64,000 nt of DNA from Thainema sp966674685. Lineage in GTDB: Bacteria > Cyanobacteriota > Cyanobacteriia > Phormidesmidales > Phormidesmidaceae. Within the stretch, counting starts at the first letter, position 1. Every line of letters begins with the position of its first letter. Shown in pieces: positions 25,564 to 32,900 of this stretch. The notes under the pieces are model-generated. The model did no database searches and was not told the DNA's origin. It saw only the letters and a program-made list of their open reading frames with translations. Made by a program: the position numbers and the translations under genes. The stretch is from contig CBKWJC010000023.1 of the NCBI GenBank assembly GCA_966674685.1, positions 1 to 64,000 on the forward strand, written 5' to 3'.

Positions 25564-25608
25564 AAATGAGGAAGGAGCCAGCACACTGTGCTGGCTCCTT
25601 CCTCATTT
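25564..25608. terminator. Terminator of htpG
   Basis: A perfect palindrome of two 22-base arms around one base (AAATGAGGAAGGAGCCAGCA.. / ..TGCTGGCTCCTTCCTCATTT), directly after the htpG stop. Confidence 0.85.
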
Positions 25609-25628
25609 AAAGCGCTCATTCAAAGTGC

Positions 25629-25722
25629 TATATGAAGTCCGGCTGAACATCGATAATTTATTTTTGTGAAACGTTTGTGGAGCAAACGTTTCACAAAAAT
25701 AAATTGGATCCTTAGATACAGA
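25629..25722. repeat. Palindromic element, family A copy 1
   Basis: Left end ATATGAAGTCCGGCTGAACA, central perfect 23-bp hairpin (arms 25655-25677 and 25683-25705, core TGTGAAACGTTTG/CAAACGTTTCACA), right end TTGGATCCTTAGATACAGACTT. It lies between the htpG terminator and the tRNA on the opposite strand. Confidence 0.8.
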
Positions 25723-25734
25723 CTTATTGTTAGA

Positions 25735-25808
25735 TGGACGTAACTGGACTCGAACCAGTGACCCCCACGATGTCAACGTGGTGCTCTAACCAACTGAGCT
25801 ATACGTCC
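25735..25808 (-). tRNA. tRNA-Val (anticodon GAC)
   Basis: 74 bases on the minus strand: acceptor GGACGTA pairs with TACGTCC and discriminator A; D-arm GCTCAGTTGGTTAGAGC; anticodon stem CCACG/CGTGG around loop TTGACAT (anticodon GAC, valine codons GUC/GUU); T-arm ACTGG-TTCGAGT-CCAGT. CCA is not encoded. All stems are intact. Confidence 0.97.
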
Positions 25809-25976
25809 CAACCGACTTACAAAGATAGCATGAAGCTCCCAATTAGCGCAAGCGGTTTCAGCTTAACTAAATGGTTTATGGTCTGCTACGTAAAATCTCA
25901 CTTCTGCTTCGGTACCGTCTGCCCGTAGAATAGGTGGCGTTATCTTTAATTTGTAAGTACCTGTTGGCAGCTATCC

Positions 25977-26717
25977 GTGAAATTTTTTGTTTACCACACT
26001 CCCGAAGCAACACCTGTTGATGCTCAGCCTGAATGCGCGATCGCAATTGATGTCCTGCGCGCTACAACGACCATTGCCAAAGCACTATCGGTAGGAGCAG
26101 AGGCGATTCAAGCCTTTAGCGATATTGAGCAACTGATGCAAGTCAGTGAGGCATGGGCTGCCGATAAGCGCATCCGAGCGGGCGAACGGGGTGGCAAGAT
26201 GGTAGACGGTTGCGATTTGGGCAATTCACCGCTAGATCATACTGAGCAGACAACGGGCGGCAAGCGCCTATTTATGAGCACTACCAATGGCACTCGTTGT
26301 CTGGAGCGTATCCAGCAGTCTAAAACGGTGTTGGCAGCAGCCTTAATCAACCGTCAGACCGTGGTGGATTATTTGTTGCGCCAACAGCCGGAAACGGTTT
26401 GGATGGTAGGGTCTGGCTGGGAAGGTAGCTATTCTCTAGAAGATACGGTCTGTGCAGGCGCGATCGCAGATGCGGTCATGCAGGCGACGAACCAGAGTTT
26501 TGCAGATCTGGCGGGCAATGACGAAGTTGTCGCAGCGGTGAGCCTATATCAACAGTGGCAGCATCGGCTGCTGGATTTAATGAAGTTGGCCAGCCACGGC
26601 CAGCGCCTGCTGCGACTAGGCAATACAGAGGATCTTGAATATTGTGCCCAACTGGATATTCTCAAGGTTCTCCCCACCCAGCGAGAAGCGGGCGTACTAA
26701 TTGATCAGCTCAGTTAA
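25977..26717 (+). CDS. comB: 2-phosphosulfolactate phosphatase family protein
   Basis: 246 residues of the ComB family: VYHTPEATPVDAQPECAIAIDVLRATTTIAKALS, AGERGGKMVDGCDLGNSP (the characteristic glycine- and cysteine-containing segment) and MSTTNGTRCLERI are conserved. ComB in methanogens dephosphorylates 2-phospho-3-sulfolactate on the way to coenzyme M; cyanobacteria do not make coenzyme M, so the natural substrate here is uncertain. The gene starts with GTG at 25977. A very strong palindromic terminator follows at 26748. Confidence 0.88.
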   Translation: MKFFVYHTPEATPVDAQPECAIAIDVLRATTTIAKALSVGAEAIQAFSDIEQLMQVSEAWAADKRIRAGERGGKMVDGCDLGNSPLDHTEQTTGGKRLFMSTTNGTRCLERIQQSKTVLAAALINRQTVVDYLLRQQPETVWMVGSGWEGSYSLEDTVCAGAIADAVMQATNQSFADLAGNDEVVAAVSLYQQWQHRLLDLMKLASHGQRLLRLGNTEDLEYCAQLDILKVLPTQREAGVLIDQLS

Positions 26718-27147
26718 GGGAGCCATCTCCAGCGTATCTCCGCAGTAAACCTGAACCAGAAGGCCAGGGTGCGATCGCACCCTGGCCTTCTGGTTCAGGT
26801 TTTTTTGGCGTTTGTCAGGAATGACTTCTATGACAGGCTGCTATACGTGCCTTGGTCAAAGTTAAAGCATCGTTGGCTACAGAATTAACGATTGCAAACT
26901 GGTTCCGTAATTCTATAAATCTCTCTGTCTTGGGTTTAATGGACAACTGGTATTCAAGGTGCAAAATGTAAGGTATGTCACATAAAAGTGCACCCAGTGA
27001 GTTCTGAAAAAGTAGGCTATTCCTCCAAAACAAACCATTTTCAACTTAAATGATTCGTTTTGGCAGTTGAGTAATAAGATTAAAAGTAAAAAGTTAGCGT
27101 AAGCATCTACGCTGCTACTAATTCTAATTATTGAAGGAGTGAACACA
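26718..27147. other. 430-base gap
   Basis: Holds the palindromic terminator at 26748-26801. The remainder is AT-rich leader of the acidic exported protein, with an AAGGAG Shine-Dalgarno at 27133. Small ORFs on the minus strand were not convincing. Confidence 0.5.
26748..26807 (+). terminator. 54-base perfect palindrome centred on a HIP1 site, terminator of comB
   Basis: Bases 26748-26801 read identically on both strands (27-base arms AACCTGAACCAGAAGGCCAG... around GCGATCGC at 26771-26778), followed by a T-run to 26806. No loop is left unpaired in cruciform terms. Confidence 0.85.
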
Positions 27148-27705
27148 ATGTCTTTAACAAAAGAAGTTCTTGCGCTCGCAGCTATTTTCTCCGTCGGTAT
27201 TGGCGTTGCCCAGCCCGCATCTGCTGATAGTCATGGAATGATGACAGAAGCTGACCTGATGACCGAAGAAGTCATGCCAGCGGCTGAGGCCGAAACAATT
27301 AGTCAGGTTGACGACACAGCAGAGTCAACTGTTGTTAGTGGCACTGTGGTTGATATTGTTGGCAACCAGGTACGAGTCCGAGATTCTGAAACTGGAGAGA
27401 CTGCTTTTTATGACATTCCCCGCGAATCTCAGATTCAAGCAGGCATTGAGGAAGGTGACGTCATCGAAATGGTGTTGATGGATGACATGGTCGTAGCCGT
27501 TAGTGGCCCTGGTGGTGAATCGGTACAAATTACAGAAGTTGACGAAACCGTCGTTGACGAAGAGGTTGTCGAGGAAGAAGTGGTGACAACAGAAGAAACA
27601 ATCACCACTGAAACGGAAGTTGAAGAAGAGCCTGTTGTGGTTCAGCAAGAAACCGAAACAGTTGATACAACTGAAACTCCTGCGCCAGTTCGCGCCCTCT
27701 GGTAA
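27148..27705 (+). CDS. Exported acidic protein with Glu/Val/Thr-rich tail, hypothetical
   Basis: 185 residues. The ATG at 27148 is best: AAGGAG sits 9 bases upstream, whereas the GTG at 27139 abuts it. A signal peptide (MSLTKEVLALAAIFSVGIGVAQPASA) precedes a compact beta-rich domain (about 60-125: VVSGTVVDIVGNQVRVRD, ETGETAFYDIPRESQIQ, GDVIEMVLMDDMVVAVSG), and a disordered tail (about 126-185) rich in Glu, Val and Thr (VVDEEVVEEEVVTTEETITT) ends the protein. Net charge is strongly negative. Similar exported proteins occur in cyanobacteria; function unknown. Confidence 0.8.
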   Translation: MSLTKEVLALAAIFSVGIGVAQPASADSHGMMTEADLMTEEVMPAAEAETISQVDDTAESTVVSGTVVDIVGNQVRVRDSETGETAFYDIPRESQIQAGIEEGDVIEMVLMDDMVVAVSGPGGESVQITEVDETVVDEEVVEEEVVTTEETITTETEVEEEPVVVQQETETVDTTETPAPVRALW

Positions 27706-27766
27706 ATCTGAATTGATTCACATCTTGATTCTGCATTGCGGCATGATCACGGCTTGTTAATCTAAT

Positions 27767-27849
27767 CTCAAGTCTGTGCATAGGAATCCAATCTGTTTTT
27801 TGTGAAACGTTTCACAAAAAATAACTGATAGGTTTTCAACCGAACTTGG
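27767..27849. repeat. Palindromic element, family A copy 2 (inverted orientation)
   Basis: The right arm GGTTTTCAACCGAACTTG is the reverse complement of the usual left end; the left arm CAAGTCTGTGCATAGGAATCC is the complement of the usual right end. The hairpin TTTTTTGTGAAACG/CGTTTCACAAAAAA lacks the spacer found in copies 1 and 3. Confidence 0.75.
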
Positions 27850-27856
27850 AGCTAAC

Positions 27857-27889
27857 AGCAAAACCCCGCGCTAGGCACGGGGTTTTGCT
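27857..27889. terminator. Terminator downstream of ybeY
   Basis: 12-bp stem AGCAAAACCCCG / CGGGGTTTTGCT with a 9-base loop, immediately after the ybeY stop codon (minus strand). Confidence 0.8.
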
Positions 27890-27890
27890 G

Positions 27891-28439
27891 CTAGTTTGCG
27901 TCAAGTGCGATCGCATCTAGCAATATATCTTGCTGATTGAGCATTTCCTGCAAACGCTCCTCAGTGGGATGATCCCAGCCCAGCAGATGCAGCAGCCCAT
28001 GCGTTGCTAGCCAAGCCAGTTCCCAGCGCAGCGAATGGCCTCGTTCGTCTGCCTGTCGCTGTGCCGTATCAATCGAAATAATGATGTCACCGAGATTGAG
28101 CGGAATTTCATGCCGCAGCATTTCTGGCACTGCGCCTTCTGTCTCCAATGCCGCGAAGGATAGGACATCTGTGGGCTTGTCCTGCTGGCGAAATTGGGCA
28201 TTGAGCTGCTGAATTTCAGCATCATCGGTTAGCAATAGGCTCAGCTCATAGGCATTAATTGGTGACAAATCCAGGTTTAAGTGGGCCAGCCAGGTTTGAA
28301 ACCAGGACTGCCAACAGTCGATGGCAATCACTGGAGATCCTGACGTGGAGGTATCCTGGTCAGCGAGCAGCGGATCTCGATACTCGACGGCAACTTCTAC
28401 GTCCGGTAGAGCAGAGCGTTCTGGGGTTTCAATCGCCAT
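27891..28439 (-). CDS. ybeY: Endoribonuclease YbeY (16S rRNA maturation)
   Basis: 182 residues. The zinc site HGLLHLLGWDH (H-x3-H-x5-H, near residues 148-158) and the DVLSFA motif mark it as YbeY, a metal-dependent single-strand endoribonuclease for 16S rRNA 3'-end maturation and ribosome quality control. The N-terminal extension of about 30 residues over E. coli YbeY is common in cyanobacteria. The adjacent DUF3285 gene lies 15 bases upstream on the same strand and is a conserved neighbour in cyanobacteria. Confidence 0.94.
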   Translation of the reverse strand: MAIETPERSALPDVEVAVEYRDPLLADQDTSTSGSPVIAIDCWQSWFQTWLAHLNLDLSPINAYELSLLLTDDAEIQQLNAQFRQQDKPTDVLSFAALETEGAVPEMLRHEIPLNLGDIIISIDTAQRQADERGHSLRWELAWLATHGLLHLLGWDHPTEERLQEMLNQQDILLDAIALDAN

Positions 28440-28454
28440 TGGTGATTACCAGAA

Positions 28455-28703
28455 TTACCGCGTTAGATAGGCTAACCCTACCAGTATCGCTAGCAGTCCA
28501 ACGCTAGTCAGCGCAAAGTGAAAGAGCGACTTGCTGCCCTTTTTCACCATGTTACGCATCGCCAGCTTGACGTATGAAGGGGGTGGTTCGTTGGTTGGCA
28601 ATGCAGTGGATGGAGCTTGATTTGATGAAGATGGATCTGCGATCGCAGCTTCCACGGTCGAGTTATCTGTTGACTGATCGGTTGTCGGTGTAGATTGACT
28701 CAT
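28455..28703 (-). CDS. DUF3285 small membrane protein
   Basis: 82 residues. The first half is disordered (Ser/Thr/Pro-rich), the second carries the DUF3285 signature PPSYVKLAMRNMVKKGSKSL, then a membrane helix (FALTSVGLLAILVGLAYLT). Function unknown; in cyanobacteria the gene typically stands next to ybeY, as here, presumably in one operon. Confidence 0.85.
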   Translation of the reverse strand: MSQSTPTTDQSTDNSTVEAAIADPSSSNQAPSTALPTNEPPPSYVKLAMRNMVKKGSKSLFHFALTSVGLLAILVGLAYLTR

Positions 28704-28903
28704 CTATCTGTGATCTACCATTCAAATTAAAATATTGTGCCTATTCATCAAGATAACGGATTATCGAAACTCCGTCAGGCATTCGTCAGGTATCCGTCCA
28801 GCACAGTCATTGCAGTTATCAAACTACAGACGGATTTAAGACTTCTGGCCGCAATTTCAGCCTAACCTATACCAACAATCTAGATCTGGATAGAGGTGTG
28901 GGT

Positions 28904-29329
28904 ATGACATCACCACGTCGGAATGGTTTTCTCCGCGATTTTAGGGAGTTTATTGCGCGGGGCAATGTCGTTGATTTAGCGGTTGCGGTCATCATTGGTG
29001 CCGCCTTTGGCAAAGTGATCACGTCTTTGGTGGAAGACGTTGTCATGCCGGGAATTATTAATCCTATTTTGAGTCAAACGGGCACAGGTTGGCGTGAGGC
29101 AGAAATTGGCCCAGGTATTCGCATCGGCAGCTTTTTCGGAACAGTCATAGATTTTTTGATTATTGCCTTTGTCATCTTTCTCATTGTGCGCGCGTTTGAA
29201 AAGTTCAAGCGGAAGAAAGAAGTAGTCGAAGCTGAAGCTTCTGCTCCCGATCCAGTTGCAGTTGAACAAGAATTGACCAATGCCATCAATCGCCTCACCC
29301 ATACGATTGAGTCGCGCAATTCTCTCTAA
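28904..29329 (+). CDS. mscL: Large-conductance mechanosensitive channel
   Basis: 141 residues from the ATG at 28904, with AGAGG 7 bases upstream (the in-frame GTG at 28898 is less well placed). TM1 begins with the conserved GNVVDLAVAVIIGAAFGKVI, and TM2 is TVIDFLIIAFVIFLIVRAFEKF followed by a basic cluster KRKKE. The C-terminal helix forms the cytoplasmic bundle. The pentameric pore opens on membrane tension to release solutes in hypo-osmotic shock. Confidence 0.95.
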   Translation: MTSPRRNGFLRDFREFIARGNVVDLAVAVIIGAAFGKVITSLVEDVVMPGIINPILSQTGTGWREAEIGPGIRIGSFFGTVIDFLIIAFVIFLIVRAFEKFKRKKEVVEAEASAPDPVAVEQELTNAINRLTHTIESRNSL

Positions 29330-29356
29330 TTGATCTCTCTAATCTACAAGGTTCTA

Positions 29357-29469
29357 ATATCAAGTCTGGTTGAAAATCCATAACTTATTTTTTGTGAAAC
29401 GTTTGCGGAGTAAACGTCTCACAAAAAATTAAATTGAGTTCTTGGTTTCTTTCCACAGACTTGCATATA
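29357..29469. repeat. Palindromic element, family A copy 3
   Basis: Left end ATATCAAGTCTGGTTGAAAA, hairpin TTTTTTGTGAAACGTTTGC..GTAAACGTCTCACAAAAAA, right end GAGTTCTTGG...CACAGACTTGCATATA, which is nearly the inverse of the left end. Located tail-to-tail between mscL and the PLP enzyme. Confidence 0.8.
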
Positions 29470-29472
29470 ACA

Positions 29473-29499
29473 ACACAGGCTAGCGCTGCTGGCCTGTGT
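29473..29499. terminator. Terminator of the PLP ammonia-lyase operon
   Basis: 8-bp stem ACACAGGC / GCCTGTGT with an 11-base loop, just after element A copy 3 and 7 bases from the minus-strand stop codon. Confidence 0.65.
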
Positions 29500-29506
29500 A
29501 TGTTGC

Positions 29507-30511
29507 TTAAAGCGCAGTAAACCACTGGCTCGCTTGCTGTAGATCCACATTGCCACCGCTGATGACCACGCCGATGCGCTGTCCGGCAGTGGGTATTTTT
29601 TGCGCTAAAACCGCTGCGGCAGCGAGACAGCCCGTTGGCTCGACCACGATTTTGAGCCGTTCCCAGAGATAGCGCATCGTCTGTAGCACCTCGGCATCGG
29701 TCACGGTTATCATGTCGTTGACATAGTGCAACACAAAGGGAAATGTCAGCTTGCCCAAATAAGGGGTACGCGCACCGTCGCAGATCGTGTCGGGATTGTC
29801 CACTGTCTGTAGCGTTTGGGTTTGAAATGAGCGGGTGGCATCATCGGCAGCGGCGGGTTCTACGCCGATGATCTGACAACTAGGCGAAAGGGTGCGAGTT
29901 GCGATCGCAGATCCCGATAGCAAACCACCACCACCGCAGCACACGAGTAGCTGATCCAATTCACCGACTTCCTCTAGTAATTCTTTGGCAACGGTACCCT
30001 GTCCAGCAATTACATGGGGATGATCATAGGGATGAATAAACGTCAGATTCCGTTCAGCTAGAACTTGGTGGGCCAACTGCTCGCGATCGGTCGTCATGCG
30101 ATCATAGGGAATAATCTCGGCCCCATAGCCAGCGGTTGCCTCACGTTTTACCGTAGGCGCATCAGAAGGCATCAAAATCGTGGTTTGAATCCCCAAAAGC
30201 TGACCGGATAAGGCTACAGCTTGAGCATGATTACCGGAAGAGACGGTGAGGACACCCTGCGATCGCAGTTCATCATCCAAGCGCGACAGAGCGTTGTATG
30301 CGCCCCGAAATTTAAATGCACCCATCCGCTGGAAGTTTTCGCACTTGAAGAAAATCTTGCCGCCCGTTTGGCGATTCAGCGTCCGCGACGTTAACACAGG
30401 GGTTCGATGCGCCACTCCATTCAGCCGCTCTGCGGCAGCGGTGATGTCTGCGTAGGTGATATCTGGTAGGGAGTCCGGTAGCGAGAATGGGGCTGGATTA
30501 GCGGCTGTCAT
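29507..30511 (-). CDS. PLP-dependent serine/threonine (threo-3-hydroxyaspartate) ammonia-lyase or racemase
   Basis: 334 residues of fold-type II. The PLP lysine is K67 in AFKFRGAYN, with SSGNHAQAVALSG and the phosphate loop CCGGGGLLSG. It lacks the C-terminal ACT-like regulatory domain of biosynthetic threonine dehydratase (IlvA), and ends with the dehydratase/serine racemase-type VISGGNVDLQ. The family contains serine racemase, catabolic threonine dehydratase and threo-3-hydroxyaspartate ammonia-lyase, which cannot be separated here. It starts 3 bases after the cupin gene stop with a GGAGAA overlapping that stop: one operon. Confidence 0.87.
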   Translation of the reverse strand: MTAANPAPFSLPDSLPDITYADITAAAERLNGVAHRTPVLTSRTLNRQTGGKIFFKCENFQRMGAFKFRGAYNALSRLDDELRSQGVLTVSSGNHAQAVALSGQLLGIQTTILMPSDAPTVKREATAGYGAEIIPYDRMTTDREQLAHQVLAERNLTFIHPYDHPHVIAGQGTVAKELLEEVGELDQLLVCCGGGGLLSGSAIATRTLSPSCQIIGVEPAAADDATRSFQTQTLQTVDNPDTICDGARTPYLGKLTFPFVLHYVNDMITVTDAEVLQTMRYLWERLKIVVEPTGCLAAAAVLAQKIPTAGQRIGVVISGGNVDLQQASQWFTAL

Positions 30512-30514
30512 GAT

Positions 30515-30991
30515 TTATTCTCCGTATTCATCCTCTGCGTAGACTGTTCCGTCCGCATGGGTAAATCGGTATCCGGCTGGCGTGTCGGTTGCCAGCAAAT
30601 CCACATCGGGATAGTGCGCCTGGTCGCCAGATGTGCGATCGCCAATTTCGAGATAAGCAGCGGGTTGATTGCTGCGATTGATCAAGCAGTGACCATTGGG
30701 TTTTCCCGCCGCAAATCCGGCCATCATTCCCGGTTGCAGAACCTGCTCGCCAGCATCCATCACCAGCGTCAGTTCACCTTCAACGATGTAGATAAACTCG
30801 TCTTGGCGCGTGTGCCAGTGGCGCAGAGCCGAAGCGCTACCCGGTTGCAGCGTCACCAAGTTGACGCCAAAGTTGGTCAATCCGGCTGCATTGCCAACTC
30901 GTTTGCGGCTGCGGCCTGCCACTTGAGCGCGAAATGGTGCGGGATAGCCTGTGCCTGTAGAATCGGGAACCTGATGCGGATTAATTATCAT
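30515..30991 (-). CDS. Cupin-domain protein
   Basis: 158 residues. I chose the ATG at 30991 over the GTG at 31060, because homologous cupins begin MIINPHQVPDSTGTGYP and the extra N-terminus is an unlikely hydrophobic stretch. The cupin barrel has HWHTRQDEFIYIVEGELTLV (metal-ligand motif 1, two His and Glu) and GMMAGFAAGKPNGH (motif 2). The neighbour encodes an ammonia-lyase, so the cupin may act on an amino-acid-derived metabolite or a sugar-like ligand, but this is conjecture. Confidence 0.83.
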   Translation of the reverse strand: MIINPHQVPDSTGTGYPAPFRAQVAGRSRKRVGNAAGLTNFGVNLVTLQPGSASALRHWHTRQDEFIYIVEGELTLVMDAGEQVLQPGMMAGFAAGKPNGHCLINRSNQPAAYLEIGDRTSGDQAHYPDVDLLATDTPAGYRFTHADGTVYAEDEYGE

Positions 30992-31587
30992 GATGAGCGC
31001 CAGAGACATAGCTACAGCGAGCGTAGTTAAAACACGGATGCTGTTGTAGTACAGCTTCACCGTATCAGAACAACCCTATTGACGAATGTGACGATTGACG
31101 AGTCTGAATCGCTGTTGGCCATTCGCCGATAGCCTTGTTCTTCTCATCTTGCTTGAATTGAAGCGGTTTGCCCATGCATGTTTTTTATGTAGTTTAATTC
31201 AAGCAATTCATCACTGAATCAATAAGTAGCTACAGATTAATAAGTGCATCCCAAAAATCGGGAGCACCTCGGTTTTTGGGGGTGCGTTTATTGATGCCAA
31301 CTGGCTTAGCTGCACAGTTCAGGTGAAAGCCGATTTTAAAGCAGCCTGATTTTCAAGCCGTCTGAGCCTACAGGTTAGATCCTGTTTTGCCATCTACCTA
31401 AATAGGCAGAATACAAGGCAGAATTCAAGTCCCACCCGTTTCTTTTGATAGAGGAATTCCCTTAAAACCCCCACTAAGCTCTAGCTATGTTGAGCTAATT
31501 GTCATTTTGATGCAGATTTTGGTGCAGATTTGCGTTTTCTGTGTCTTTATGCTGAACAACAATGCATCTAAAACTAAGGGTATAGCA
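30992..31587. other. Divergent 596-base intergenic region with element C
   Basis: Lies between two genes transcribed outward. It carries palindromic element C copy 1 (31224-31312); otherwise no gene seen. Confidence 0.5.
31224..31312. repeat. Palindromic element, family C copy 1
   Basis: AAGTAGCTAC..TTAATAAGTGCATCCC, then hairpin AAAAATCGGGAGCACC/GGTTTTTGGGGGTGC, then GTTTATTGATGCCAACTGGCTTAGCTG. Ends are imperfect inverted repeats. Two further copies at 37581 and 60131. Confidence 0.7.
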
Positions 31588-32592
31588 GTGAAATCTATTT
31601 ATAGCTTAAAGCATGCTTCCATCTTTCTCGGCGCGATCGCAATGCTGTTCGGTTCGGCCTCATTGGCGCAAGCTGAAACATTGACGACCCAGGAATCTGC
31701 GATCCGATTAGAGGAATCAAGCCGATTAGAGGAATCTGACCTATTACAGGAATCTGCGATCGCAACCAACGATTCTTTTATTTCCGTGAAAGAAGCCAAT
31801 AATCAGACGAAACAAAGCGTTTCTACACGGGCCGCAGATTTACTACAATCTGATGATCCACAAGCAGATGAGCCTGCCGTCACGCCCTCAGATGTATCGA
31901 CTCCTTCTTCTACGACTCAGTATTCACTAATGCCAATTACCTCTACTGAGGGAGCAGTGGTTGATACACCCGCTAGCGAAACTGCTCTTACAGATGACTA
32001 TAGCGATACAGCCTATAGCGATACGACAGCAGACAATACTAACTATTTATCTCAAGTTCAAACAGAAGAAGACTTGATTTTTGAAGATGTAGGCGGCGGT
32101 GATGACGATGTCGCTGGTGAAGAGGTGGCACAAGTCGTTTCGCCTGGTCGGACGACTCGTTCCGGGCCGAGCTACATCGGCATTGGCGGCAACATCGGCA
32201 TCGGCGATGGCGACACCGCACTGGGAGAGGGTAGCTTTGCAGCCTTTAGTAAAATTGGTTTGACTCGCAATATTTCGGTGCGTCCGTCTGTATTAATTAA
32301 TGAGAATCCGACGATTTTATTGCCCGTTACATTTGATTTTATTCCGGGCGTAACTCGGGTAACCGAAAATGTTTCTGAAGAGATTGGCTATCGAGTATCG
32401 CCCTTCATTGGTGCAGGTGCAGCCATTTCAACGGGGGATGATACGACAGTTGATTTCCTCGCCACAGGTGGCGTTGACGTTCCTCTCGGCGATAACTTCA
32501 CGGGTGTTGCAGCCGTGAATGTTTCGCTGTTTGATGATCCGGCAGTTGGTTTACTCCTGGGTGTTGGTGTTAACTTCCCAGCGCTGCGATAA
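31588..32592 (+). CDS. Exported protein with low-complexity N-terminal half, beta-rich C-terminus
   Basis: 334 residues from the GTG at 31588, which has AGGG 7 bases upstream and gives a signal peptide (MKSIYSLKHASIFLGAIAML..AQA); longer in-frame readings from 31507 would put the signal inside. Three short repeats (EESSRLEESD, LLQESAI) follow. The C-terminal half (about 210-334: SYIGIGGNIGIGDGDTALGEG, SVRPSVLINENPTILLPV, ending LLLGVGVNFPALR) reads as an outer-membrane-like beta barrel. Function unknown. Confidence 0.75.
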   Translation: MKSIYSLKHASIFLGAIAMLFGSASLAQAETLTTQESAIRLEESSRLEESDLLQESAIATNDSFISVKEANNQTKQSVSTRAADLLQSDDPQADEPAVTPSDVSTPSSTTQYSLMPITSTEGAVVDTPASETALTDDYSDTAYSDTTADNTNYLSQVQTEEDLIFEDVGGGDDDVAGEEVAQVVSPGRTTRSGPSYIGIGGNIGIGDGDTALGEGSFAAFSKIGLTRNISVRPSVLINENPTILLPVTFDFIPGVTRVTENVSEEIGYRVSPFIGAGAAISTGDDTTVDFLATGGVDVPLGDNFTGVAAVNVSLFDDPAVGLLLGVGVNFPALR

Positions 32593-32637
32593 GACTTTTA
32601 TATAAACAGCAAGAGTGCCATGTCACTGTAGGTAGTG

Positions 32638-32720
32638 ATATGAAATCCGGTTAAAAACCCACTGTTTATTTTTTGCAGGCTTGCTAGGCAAGCCTGCAAA
32701 AAATAAACAGGCTTTCTATA
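32638..32720. repeat. Palindromic element, family A copy 4 (different hairpin)
   Basis: Left end ATATGAAATCCGGTTAAAAA matches family A, but the hairpin is GCAGGCTTGC..GCAAGCCTGC in place of GTGAAACG..., still flanked by TTTATTTTTT and AAAAAATAAA. The right end (CTTTCTATACAGCATTT) runs directly into element B copy 2. Confidence 0.75.
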
Positions 32721-32814
32721 CAGCATTTCCCACACTGGTGGAGTATGGAAGTGTTTTTCTACCTCCAGTAGGGAAACGCTTCTCGGAATCTCATTAGGCT
32801 AAAAATGCTGTAGA
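32718..32814. repeat. Palindromic element, family B copy 2
   Basis: Ends TATACAGCATTT and AAAATGCTGTAGA are inverted repeats. The interior CTGGTGGAGTATGGAA..TTTTTCTACC and TAGGGAAACG matches the copy at 14341. Confidence 0.7.
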
Positions 32815-32820
32815 AAAGGA

Positions 32821-32856
32821 AATGCGATCGCACCTTTTCAAAGGTGCGATCGCATT
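32821..32856. terminator. Double-HIP1 hairpin, terminator of SLH gene and/or exported protein gene
   Basis: 17-bp perfect stem (AATGCGATCGCACCTTT / AAAGGTGCGATCGCATT) with a 2-base loop in a convergent junction, both arms containing a full HIP1 octamer. Confidence 0.7.
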
Positions 32857-32900
32857 GAGGAGTTAAGGGAGTTCAGCGTGTGATATTGATATGCAGCTAC

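Noticed and set aside
25564..25722. Attachment site of an integrated element at tRNA-Val
   Set aside because: No integrase gene and no duplicated tRNA 3' end; the palindromes next to it are terminator and family A sequence.
26913..27146. Minus-strand ORFs (77 and 72 codons) in the gap before 27148
   Set aside because: AT-rich, Phe/Leu/Ile-heavy, no start signal, and one covers the Shine-Dalgarno of the plus-strand gene.
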